Source of the DNA: CAZHAM01 sp964530415
Lineage (GTDB): Bacteria > Patescibacteriota > WWE3 > UBA101185 > UBA10185
DNA: 26,563 nucleotides
Direction of reading: 5' to 3'
Assembly: GCA_964530415.1 (NCBI GenBank)
Contig: CAZHAM010000005.1
Location: forward strand, 1 to 26,563
This document shows, piece after piece, positions 6,785-12,744 of the stretch (within the stretch, counting starts at the first letter, position 1; the number at the start of each line of letters is the position of its first letter). A program made the position numbers and the translations under genes. Below the pieces are notes generated by a model. The model ran no database searches. It saw nothing but the letters and a program-made list of their open reading frames with translations, and was not told the origin of the DNA.

Positions 6785-8506
6785 GTGGAACAAATATCGA
6801 TCATTGTAATATTATTGGCGTCACTGGGCGCCGGTGTCTTTTATTTTAGTAAAGGGAACAAATCAGAAGAAAAAAAGGAAAAACCTGAAGAAAGCGACAA
6901 AAACGTTGTTGCAACAGGATTTGGCTCAGGCGGCCAGGGAGAAGTTAGACCTGGGGAGGTAAGCTCGGCCCAGGGAACAAACTCACCTGTATTTCAGACC
7001 ACAGAACCTGTTAAAGCGGTCGAAACAACCTTTTCTCAGCCTCAACAGCCTGTTATGGAGCCAAACTCAGCTATTCCGGCCCAAAAGTCGGCAGCAGTTG
7101 AAGCTTATATTGCCGAAGCTAGATCCCGAGCCAGGGAGATTATAGTAGAAGCGAAATCGGTGGCTTTAAAGGTAAAAACAGAGGCTGAAGACGAAGTCAG
7201 AAAAGTTAAAGATAGGGCGAGCGAGCTCGAAAAGACAATTATGGTCGAAAAGGCTCAGTTAGAGGCAAAAGACCGAGATCTTGAAAATAGAGCAAACACA
7301 TTAAAAGCCGCAAAAGAAACAATTGAGAGAAAGCAGGAAGAAATCGAGGGTTTATACAAGAAACAAAGCGAATCGCTTGAAAAAATCGCCTCTTTATCAA
7401 GAGATGAAGCTAAAAAACTTTTAATGACAAATCTCGAAAGAGAGCTTCAGGAAGAAAAAGGTAAACGCATTAGAGAAATAGAAGATGAAACAAAACATGA
7501 AGCAGATCAAAGAGCGAAATCAATTTTATTGGAAGCCATGAGATTTGGTGCCACAGATTATGTTGTTGAGTACACAACTTCAAAAATTAAACTACCCGAT
7601 GAAGAAATAAAAGGAAGAATAATCGGTAAGGAAGGCAGAAACATTAAAGCTTTTGAAGAAAACACAGGAGTGGATTTGGATATGGACTCAACTCCCGGAG
7701 AAGTTTTAATTTCCTCATTTGATCCGGTAAGACGAGAAATCGCCAAAATTTCATTAGAAAGATTAATTACAGACGGTAGAATTCAACCCGCAAGAATTGA
7801 AGAAATAGTTCAAAAGACTGCATCCGAAGTAGAGCACATTATTTATAAAGCAGGAGATGATTTATGCCACAAAGTCGGCGCATACAATATTCCAAAAGAA
7901 ATAATCCAAATGCTCGGGAAATTTAAGTACAGATTCTCTTACGGGCAAAACATGATTGAGCATACACTAGAAGAAACACGCATCGGAATAGCGCTTGCCC
8001 ACGAGCTTGGGGTTAATGTTGAAGTTGTAAAACTTGGATGCTTATTTCACGATATCGGAAAAGTTGTAACGGAAGACGAAGGAACGCACGTTGATCTTGG
8101 AGTCGACTTACTTAAAAAACATAAAATATCAGATGAAGTAGTAAATTGCGTTGCAGAACATCACGAAGACAAACCGTTTAGTTCAATCGAATCCGCAATT
8201 GTAAATTTGGCCGATCACATAAGTGGTGCAAGACCCGGAGCACGAAGTGAAGACTACGAATCATATGTAAAAAGATTAAAAGATTTAGAAGCAGCTGCAA
8301 CTTCATTTGACGGTGTAGAAAAAGCTTTCGCGGTTTCAGCAGGTAGAGAAGTACGCGTATTTGTTTCACCTGATCGAGTTGATGATGCGTCTACCGCATT
8401 ATTAGCAAGAGAAATTGCGCGTAAGATAGAGCTAGAACAGACCTATCCGGGTGTTGTTAAAGTAATCGTCATTAGAGAAACAAGAGCGCAAGAAACTGCA
8501 AAATAA
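6785..8506 (+). CDS. rny: Ribonuclease Y
   Basis: Membrane-anchored endoribonuclease that initiates mRNA decay. Domain order: a transmembrane helix at residues ~4-22; a Gly/Gln/Pro/Thr-rich linker to about residue 100; a long charged coiled coil (~105-250); a KH domain with IKGRIIGKEGRN (about 275-286) and DSTPGEVLISSFDPVRREIA; then an HD domain with FHDIGK (H422-D423), AEHHEDKP and the family block ISGARPGARSEDYESYVKRL. It starts with GTG 6785, set by the GGAGG ribosome site. The 573 residues exceed the Bacillus enzyme (about 520), the excess being the low-complexity linker after the membrane helix. ymdB follows, as in Bacillus. Confidence 0.95.
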   Translation: MEQISIIVILLASLGAGVFYFSKGNKSEEKKEKPEESDKNVVATGFGSGGQGEVRPGEVSSAQGTNSPVFQTTEPVKAVETTFSQPQQPVMEPNSAIPAQKSAAVEAYIAEARSRAREIIVEAKSVALKVKTEAEDEVRKVKDRASELEKTIMVEKAQLEAKDRDLENRANTLKAAKETIERKQEEIEGLYKKQSESLEKIASLSRDEAKKLLMTNLERELQEEKGKRIREIEDETKHEADQRAKSILLEAMRFGATDYVVEYTTSKIKLPDEEIKGRIIGKEGRNIKAFEENTGVDLDMDSTPGEVLISSFDPVRREIAKISLERLITDGRIQPARIEEIVQKTASEVEHIIYKAGDDLCHKVGAYNIPKEIIQMLGKFKYRFSYGQNMIEHTLEETRIGIALAHELGVNVEVVKLGCLFHDIGKVVTEDEGTHVDLGVDLLKKHKISDEVVNCVAEHHEDKPFSSIESAIVNLADHISGARPGARSEDYESYVKRLKDLEAAATSFDGVEKAFAVSAGREVRVFVSPDRVDDASTALLAREIARKIELEQTYPGVVKVIVIRETRAQETAK

Positions 8507-8571
8507 AATAGCAATATACATTGTAATAACACTGCACTGCTGTTTTATATAGGTTTGGCGCGAAAAAAGCC

Positions 8572-8600
8572 TTGTCTATGGTTTACAAAAATGGTATTAA
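8572..8600 (+). promoter_or_regulatory. Candidate ymdB promoter
   Basis: TTGTCT (8572-8577), 17-base spacer, TATTAA (8595-8600, then T). The predicted start near 8606-8607 falls on the first base of a perfect hairpin. Confidence 0.5.
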
Positions 8601-8605
8601 TAAAC

Positions 8606-8628
8606 GTGCAAAAGTTGTTCTTTTGCAC
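8606..8628 (+). other. Perfect 9-bp hairpin at the predicted 5' end of the ymdB mRNA
   Basis: GTGCAAAAG (8606-8614), loop TTGTT, CTTTTGCAC (8620-8628). Eight bases separate it from the ATG at 8637. There is no T-run on either strand, so it is not an obvious terminator; its position suggests a 5' stabilising or translation-modulating stem. Confidence 0.6.
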
Positions 8629-8636
8629 AATTACTC

Positions 8637-9416
8637 ATGAAGATACTATTTGTTGGAGAAATAGTTGCAGAGCCCGGAAGAAAAGCTGTAAGGCAAGTTT
8701 TGCCTGATGTGATTAAAGAATATTCTCCGGATCTTGTCTTGGCCAATGCAGAAAATTCTGCGGCAGGTCGGGGGGTTACATTAGATATTTTAAAAGAACT
8801 TCAAAATCTCGGCATAAATTATTTCACCGGCGGCGATCACATGTTTTGGCAAAGAGGAACTGACGAAATTATTGACGACATGCCAGTAATCAGGCCCGCA
8901 AATTATCCTGACCCGACACCAGGTAAAGGTTATGTAATTTTAGACACAGGTAAAAACGGAAAAGTACTTTTAATAAACCTTATGGGCCGTACGTCATTTT
9001 CAAGTTTATTTTCTTACTTAGACGATCCCTTTAGAAAAGCCGACGAAATACTAAAAGAATTTGAAGGTGAAAAATTTTCCTCAATTATTGTTGATTTTCA
9101 TGCGGAATCTTCCAGCGAAAAATATACACTCGGGTTTTATTTAGACGGCCGTGTAGACGTTTTTATCGGCTCTCACACCCACGTTCCATCAGCCGACGGT
9201 TTCGAACTTCCTAAAGGTACGCTATATTTATCAGATGTGGGCATGACCGGAATTATTGATTCTGTACTTGGAGTAAAGACAGAAATAATTACAAATTTAT
9301 TTTTAACAGCACGAAATCAAAAATTTGAATGGGCCGAATCTGGAAGAAAAGCTTTCAGAAGCGTATTATTTGATACACAAGAAAAGACAATACAAAGAAT
9401 AGACAAAATACTTTAA
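8637..9416 (+). CDS. ymdB: YmdB-family metallophosphoesterase
   Basis: Binuclear-metal phosphoesterase of the YmdB family (2',3'-cAMP phosphodiesterase in Bacillus, also linked to RNase Y there). 259 residues against about 264. Family residues kept: E39-N40 in NAENSAAGRG, H68 in GGDHMFW, RPANYPDPTPGKG, H155 in VDFHAE, and H180-T-H182 in GSHTHVPSAD, followed by YLSDVGMTG. Two metal-ligand positions differ from the B. subtilis protein as I recall it: position 8 is Glu rather than Asp (FVGEIV), and position 67 is Asp rather than Asn (GDH rather than GNH). Both replacements can still bind metal. Position directly after rny matches Bacillus gene order. Confidence 0.9.
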   Translation: MKILFVGEIVAEPGRKAVRQVLPDVIKEYSPDLVLANAENSAAGRGVTLDILKELQNLGINYFTGGDHMFWQRGTDEIIDDMPVIRPANYPDPTPGKGYVILDTGKNGKVLLINLMGRTSFSSLFSYLDDPFRKADEILKEFEGEKFSSIIVDFHAESSSEKYTLGFYLDGRVDVFIGSHTHVPSADGFELPKGTLYLSDVGMTGIIDSVLGVKTEIITNLFLTARNQKFEWAESGRKAFRSVLFDTQEKTIQRIDKIL

Positions 9417-9449
9417 AAGAAAATGCAGTTTTTAAATTATTTTTAAAGA

Positions 9450-9478
9450 TTGCACATTCTCGAAAAGAATTTTAAAAA
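9450..9478 (+). promoter_or_regulatory. Candidate hup promoter
   Basis: TTGCAC (9450-9455), 17-base spacer, TAAAAA (9473-9478). The start near 9485 would place GCCT-AAC-AGGC (9487-9497), a small hairpin, at the RNA 5' end. The leader before the ATG is about 40 bases. The 9417-9449 stretch is nearly pure A/T with no other signal. Confidence 0.4.
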
Positions 9479-9504
9479 GAAAATTAGCCTAACAGGCATA
9501 CCTT

Positions 9505-9515
9505 GAGAGGGGGTG
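9505..9515 (+). promoter_or_regulatory. Strong Shine-Dalgarno of hup
   Basis: GAGAGGGGGTG lies about 9 bases before ATG 9525 and selects that start over the in-frame GTG at 9513, which is inside the ribosome site itself. Confidence 0.7.
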
Positions 9516-9524
9516 TACTTAGCG

Positions 9525-9797
9525 ATGACAAAAATAGATTTAATTGCAAAAGTTGCAGACATGGCAGGAATGACCAAGGTCGATGCAACAAAAGCAGTCG
9601 ATGCAGTAGCTGATGTAATAACAGGAGCATTAAAGAGTGGTGAGAAAGTTACATGGACCGGATTCGGAACATATGAAGTAAGATCCAGAGCAGCAAGAAT
9701 GGGAAGAAATCCTCAAACAGGCGCTCCTCTTCACATTGCGGCAAGCAAGACCCCAGCATTTAAAGCTGGTAAAAGCTTAAAGGATTCCGTTAAGTAA
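9525..9797 (+). CDS. hup: HU family DNA-binding protein
   Basis: Nucleoid protein that bends and compacts DNA as a dimer. The 90-residue length is typical. The N-terminal helices [28 protein letters not shown] are followed by [52 protein letters not shown] in the standard order: body strands, arm with the intercalating proline in GRNPQTG, and the [11 protein letters not shown] end. The arm is slightly unusual, with LHIAAS where IPAS is common. It has a strong Shine-Dalgarno and probably its own promoter, fitting an abundant protein. Confidence 0.95.
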   Translation: MTKIDLIAKVADMAGMTKVDATKAVDAVADVITGALKSGEKVTWTGFGTYEVRSRAARMGRNPQTGAPLHIAASKTPAFKAGKSLKDSVK

Positions 9798-9868
9798 GTT
9801 CTCCTTAATTAGATAAGCCAATAAGCACAGGGACGCTTTTGTTTTGCGGTTTGCTAAGATTACCTTTT

Positions 9869-9896
9869 ACCTGTAAGCATCTAGAGGCTTACAGGT
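9869..9896. repeat. Perfect 10-bp inverted repeat
   Basis: ACCTGTAAGC (9869-9878), loop ATCTAGAG, GCTTACAGGT (9887-9896). No T-run follows, so it is not itself a terminator. Confidence 0.7.
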
Positions 9897-9913
9897 TACA
9901 CGAGAAACGAAGG

Positions 9914-9936
9914 GGGCGGCGTAAGTCGCCCTTTTT
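9914..9936 (+). terminator. Rho-independent terminator after hup
   Basis: GGGCGGC (9914-9920), GTAA tetraloop, GTCGCCC (9925-9931), then TTTTT (9932-9936). A seven-pair GC-rich stem with one G-T pair. The bases after the T-run (GTCGCCTCC, 9937-9945) could pair with 9912-9920 instead, so an alternative fold exists. Confidence 0.85.
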
Positions 9937-9977
9937 GTCGCCTCCATACCCATTTCCCCCATTCATGACCTATAGCA

Positions 9978-10006
9978 TTGATTTATTAAGTTTTTGGAGT
10001 TATAAT
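9978..10006 (+). promoter_or_regulatory. Promoter of the small membrane-protein gene
   Basis: TTGATT (9978-9983), exactly 17 bases, perfect TATAAT (10001-10006). Predicted start near 10013, giving a ~46-base leader. Confidence 0.6.
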
Positions 10007-10058
10007 CACATTGTTGTAATTTACAATATTCTGAATACAAAACACCCGGAGGTGCGTT

Positions 10059-10310
10059 ATGGCTATAGTGTTCTTTGTTTTCTTTTTGTTGTTTTCATTC
10101 ATCTTAGTGGTTACCAAACCATTAAGAAAAAAAAGAATCAATCTCTGGAGCTGGGTTCTCCCAGTTTTCATCGCATTTTGGGTATCTACTATATATTCGT
10201 TCAATCAAAACGGGTACCCAAGAGTAATAGAACCCGCAGTTTACGGTGCATTTCTCGGCTGGCTTCCTGTCTACATCATCAGCAAAGTAGTCGGAATATT
10301 TCACCATTAA
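10059..10310 (+). CDS. Small three-segment membrane protein, unknown function
   Basis: I do not recognise this 83-residue product. It has three hydrophobic segments (about 2-19, 28-48 and 58-80), a basic loop after the first (KPLRKKR) and a short C-terminal GIFHH. Expression signals are among the best in the window: a promoter at 9978-10006 and the Shine-Dalgarno CGGAGGTG (10047-10054), 4 bases before the ATG. It is isolated between a terminator (9914-9936) and a 12-bp hairpin 11 bases after its stop, so it looks like a monocistronic unit. Small-membrane-protein roles (toxin, regulator, envelope subunit) cannot be separated from sequence. Confidence 0.65.
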   Translation: MAIVFFVFFLLFSFILVVTKPLRKKRINLWSWVLPVFIAFWVSTIYSFNQNGYPRVIEPAVYGAFLGWLPVYIISKVVGIFHH

Positions 10311-10320
10311 TTACAACCTT

Positions 10321-10369
10321 GAGCCTCGTCCATGTTTTTATGCGTAATTTGCATATTTGGACGGGGCTC
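10321..10369 (+). terminator. 12-bp GC-rich hairpin after the small membrane gene
   Basis: GAGCCTCGTCCA (10321-10332) pairs with TGGACGGGGCTC (10358-10369), all 12 positions with one T-G. Inside it TATGC (10339-10343) pairs with GCATA (10351-10355). The following bases (TCTCTACATTT) are a poor U-tract, so it may be a weak terminator, a 3' stabilising stem or a processed RNA. Confidence 0.5.
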
Positions 10370-10407
10370 TCTACATTTATGCCGTCTCACTTTTTAGTTA
10401 CTAATAT

Positions 10408-10434
10408 CTAGCACAACCAAATATCAAGTGCTAA
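10408..10434. promoter_or_regulatory. CIRCE-like operator (HrcA site) over the dnaJ-like promoter
   Basis: TAGCAC (10409-10414) and GTGCTA (10428-10433) are perfect inverted arms separated by 13 bases, the same distance as between these hexamers in the CIRCE consensus TTAGCACTC-N9-GAGTGCTAA. The right arm AAGTGCTAA matches 8 of 9 positions and the left arm CTAGCACAA 6 of 9. The -10 TAAAAT (10432-10437) overlaps the right arm and ends 6 bases before the ATG, so a bound repressor would block a nearly leaderless transcript. Confidence 0.6.
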
Positions 10435-10443
10435 AATACCCTC

Positions 10444-11415
10444 ATGCCAAATTCAAAAAATTATTACGACATTTTAGGTGTTAAAAACAACGCGTCTCCA
10501 GAAGATATAAAATCTGCATATCGTAAGATGGCTCGCGAACATCATCCCGATATGGTAGGTCAAAGCGATAAAGACGCTGCCGAAAAACGGTTTAAAGAAA
10601 TTAACGAAGCTTACCAGGTATTAAGTGATACTGAAAAACGCAAAGTATACGATCAGTACGGTTCATCTGCCTTTACAAACGGTGGTGGTGTTAATCAAGG
10701 ATTCAATGGCTTCGGAGGTTTTGGCGGAGCCGGAGGGGCAAGACAGGGCCAATGGGGGCCTTTTACTTACTCCTATACAAGTACGGGAGGTGCGAATCAA
10801 AGCAATGGTTTTGGAGATATGGATCCTTTTGATGTATTTGAGCAGTTTTTTGGATCCAGGGGTTTTGGCGGTTCGGGTAGAAATCCAAGAAAAGGAAAAA
10901 ATTTATATTACGAAATCCACATTGATTTTACTGAAGCTGTATTTGGCTTAGAAAAAGATATTTCGATTGAGAGCGGCAAGGTTAAGATAAAAATACCCGC
11001 AGGTGTTCACGACGGCACCGAGTTAAGATTTTCTGAAAAAGGCATGAAAGGACCTAACGGCGTGCCAAACGGAGATTTGTTAATTACTGTACGGGTTAAG
11101 CAGCCGAGAGACTTTACTGTAAACGGTGAAAATATTTATATTCAAAAAGAAATCGATTTTGTAGACGCGGTTTTAGGCGACACTATAGATATCCCTTCGG
11201 TTGATTTATCAAATAAAACCGGAATAGGAAAATCAACTCTGAGAATTCCTTCGGGGACGCAATCCGGAACAAGGTTTGTAGTAAGAGGAAAAGGAATGCC
11301 ACGTTTAGGCAGATCCGGCCAGGGAGATTTGTACGTCCAGGTGTTTGTGAAGATCCCCTCAAAAATATCAAGAAAACAAAAAGAAATACTCGAAACCTAC
11401 AAGAATACCTTATAG
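10444..11415 (+). CDS. DnaJ/CbpA-like J-domain co-chaperone without zinc finger
   Basis: Hsp40 that stimulates DnaK ATPase and delivers substrates. The J domain occupies residues 6-70 with HPD at 34-36. A Gly/Phe/Ser-rich linker (~75-145) ends with the DPFDVFEQFFG motif. Two C-terminal beta domains follow (GKNLYYEIHIDFTEAVFGLEKDI..., VPNGDLLITVRV, RGKGMPRLGRSGQGDLYVQV). The four CxxCxGxG repeats of true DnaJ are absent, as in CbpA or type B Hsp40s, and the whole protein has no cysteine. 323 residues fits CbpA better than DnaJ. The CIRCE-like operator at the start suggests heat-shock control. No dnaK or grpE is nearby; whether another dnaJ exists in the genome is unknown. Confidence 0.88.
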   Translation: MPNSKNYYDILGVKNNASPEDIKSAYRKMAREHHPDMVGQSDKDAAEKRFKEINEAYQVLSDTEKRKVYDQYGSSAFTNGGGVNQGFNGFGGFGGAGGARQGQWGPFTYSYTSTGGANQSNGFGDMDPFDVFEQFFGSRGFGGSGRNPRKGKNLYYEIHIDFTEAVFGLEKDISIESGKVKIKIPAGVHDGTELRFSEKGMKGPNGVPNGDLLITVRVKQPRDFTVNGENIYIQKEIDFVDAVLGDTIDIPSVDLSNKTGIGKSTLRIPSGTQSGTRFVVRGKGMPRLGRSGQGDLYVQVFVKIPSKISRKQKEILETYKNTL

Positions 11416-11428
11416 TTCAACTAGCCAT

Positions 11429-11458
11429 TTGACCAAATGCCACAAGGTATGCTAATTT
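11429..11458 (+). promoter_or_regulatory. Candidate promoter in the dnaJ-like/nusA gap
   Basis: TTGACC (11429-11434), 18-base spacer, extended -10 TG-C-TAATTT (hexamer 11453-11458). Predicted start near 11465, firing straight into a terminator 35 bases later. Confidence 0.4.
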
Positions 11459-11464
11459 ATGCAG

Positions 11465-11521
11465 GTAAACAAGTTTGTTGGGAGATAACGATTTATTAGG
11501 TGGGTATGTGCCCGCCTTTTT
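11465..11521 (+). ncRNA. Candidate ~57-base transcript or nusA leader attenuator
   Basis: Bounded by the promoter at 11429-11458 and the intrinsic terminator at 11498-11521, with no ORF. It contains AACA-AGTT-TGTT near its 5' end. Either a tiny RNA or an attenuated leader for nusA. Confidence 0.3.
11498..11521 (+). terminator. Rho-independent terminator before nusA
   Basis: AGGTGGG (11498-11504), loop TATGTG, CCCGCCT (11511-11517, one T-G pair), continuing T-run to 11521. It separates the dnaJ-like unit from nusA. Confidence 0.8.
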
Positions 11522-11523
11522 AG

Positions 11524-11551
11524 TTACAATACAGCAAATTTGGCGTAGAAT
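11524..11551 (+). promoter_or_regulatory. Candidate nusA promoter
   Basis: TTACAA (11524-11529), 16 bases, TAGAAT (11546-11551). Predicted start about 5 bases before the ATG at 11563; no Shine-Dalgarno. Confidence 0.45.
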
Positions 11552-11562
11552 GGGTAAACAAT

Positions 11563-12702
11563 ATGTCTATAACAGAATTTAGTTTAGCTTTAAACCAGGT
11601 AGCTACCGAACGGGGAATTCCCGTTGAGAGCGTTGTTGAATCAATAAAAACAGCGTTGGCAACCGCGTATAAAAAAGACAGAAAAGAGCACGGCGAGGAC
11701 ATAGAGGAGTTAGAGGTCGATGTTGACCTTAATGAGCATACCGGCGAAGTAAAAATATTAAAAGAAGGCAAAGATGTAACTCCCTCAGGATTTGGGAGAA
11801 TCGCAGCACAAACAGCAAAACAGGTAATTCTTCAAAAAATAAGAGAAACCGAAAAAGACGTTGTCATCACAGAATTTAAAGCCAAATTAGGCGAAATTGT
11901 ACTAGGACAGGTTTTTAGAATTGCAAATGGCGTAATAACTTTGGATCTTGGAAAATCCCACGCCCAAGGTGTAATGCCACAATCAGAGCAAGTTGCAACA
12001 GAAATGTACAGAATAAACCAAAGACTTAAGGTATTGGTAAAAGACATCAGACAGTCACCCAAAGGAACCGAAATAATAGTAAGCAGATCAGATCCTGATT
12101 TTGTAAAGAAACTTTTTGAACAAGAAGTACCAGAAATTGCTTCCGGCACAGTAGTTATCGAAGCAATAGCCAGAGAAGCGGGTTCCAGAACCAAGATGGC
12201 CGTTCAATCAAGTGACGACAAGGTTGATCCGGTAGGAAGCTGCGTAGGCCAAAAAGGTGTCAGAGTCCAATCTATAATCGCAGAGCTTTTTGGTGAAAAA
12301 ATTGACATTGTGCCTTTTTCAAACATTACTGAAAAATATATTGCAGCAAGTTTATCACCCGCAAAAGTAACCGAAGTTGATTTGCACGAAGAAGACAAAA
12401 GAGCCGTAGTATCGGTTCCGGAAGATCAGCAAAGTTTAGCAATTGGTAAAGAAGGTCAAAACGCCAGACTTGCAAATAAACTTACAAGATGGAAGATCGA
12501 CATTAAAGGTTCGGGCGGATTATTTGAAGAAGAGAAAGTTGAAAAAGAAGCTTCCGCATCGAAAGAAAAGAAATCAGTTGTTGGCATATGGGATTCTGAA
12601 ATTAAAAAAGCTCCCAAAAAGTCTAAAAAAGAAGAAACCACAGAGGACCTTGCAGAGGACGTAGATGAAAAAGTGGAAGTGCAAGAAGACCAGAATAGCT
12701 AA
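11563..12702 (+). CDS. nusA: Transcription elongation/termination factor NusA
   Basis: Binds RNA polymerase and nascent RNA to control pausing, termination and antitermination. The N-terminal polymerase-binding domain (residues 1-~120) includes VESIKTALATAYKKD. The S1 domain (~125-195) includes GQVFRIANGVITLDLG and the KGTEIIVSRSDPDFVKKLFEQEVPEI boundary. Two KH domains follow, with AREAGSRTKMAVQS, DPVGSCVGQKGVRVQSI and EDQQSLAIGKEGQNARLANKLT. The last ~60 residues are a Lys/Glu-rich low-complexity tail. 379 residues is the short form without the acidic repeats of enterics. It opens the nusA-infB unit; no ylxR or ylxQ lies between them. Confidence 0.96.
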   Translation: MSITEFSLALNQVATERGIPVESVVESIKTALATAYKKDRKEHGEDIEELEVDVDLNEHTGEVKILKEGKDVTPSGFGRIAAQTAKQVILQKIRETEKDVVITEFKAKLGEIVLGQVFRIANGVITLDLGKSHAQGVMPQSEQVATEMYRINQRLKVLVKDIRQSPKGTEIIVSRSDPDFVKKLFEQEVPEIASGTVVIEAIAREAGSRTKMAVQSSDDKVDPVGSCVGQKGVRVQSIIAELFGEKIDIVPFSNITEKYIAASLSPAKVTEVDLHEEDKRAVVSVPEDQQSLAIGKEGQNARLANKLTRWKIDIKGSGGLFEEEKVEKEASASKEKKSVVGIWDSEIKKAPKKSKKEETTEDLAEDVDEKVEVQEDQNS

Positions 12703-12744
12703 ACTTTATATGGTCAAAACAATGAACTTAAAAATAAAAGAAGT

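Larger units (their letters stand above)
9867..9936 (+). ncRNA. Candidate small RNA (or hup 3' region) with two hairpins
   Basis: An extended -10 (TG-C-TAAGAT, 9852-9860) would start RNA near 9867, at the first of two strong stems: a perfect 10-bp hairpin (9869-9896), then an intrinsic terminator (9914-9936). The result would be a ~70-base transcript without an ORF. No good -35 was found, so this may instead be the processed 3' end of the hup mRNA. It does not match 4.5S, 6S, tmRNA or RNase P RNA by the motifs I know. Confidence 0.35.

Noticed and set aside
8521..8560. Terminator after rny (AACA...TGTT followed by TTTTATAT)
   Set aside because: Only four clean pairs with bulges; too weak to call.
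9417..9449. Terminator after ymdB (CTTTAAAA ... TTTTAAAG)
   Set aside because: Stem is almost pure A/T with a long loop, expected by chance in this composition.
9839..10411. 190-codon open frame on the + strand
   Set aside because: Non-ATG start inside the terminator region, composition unlike a protein family, and it overlaps the better-supported 83-residue gene, which has a promoter and Shine-Dalgarno.
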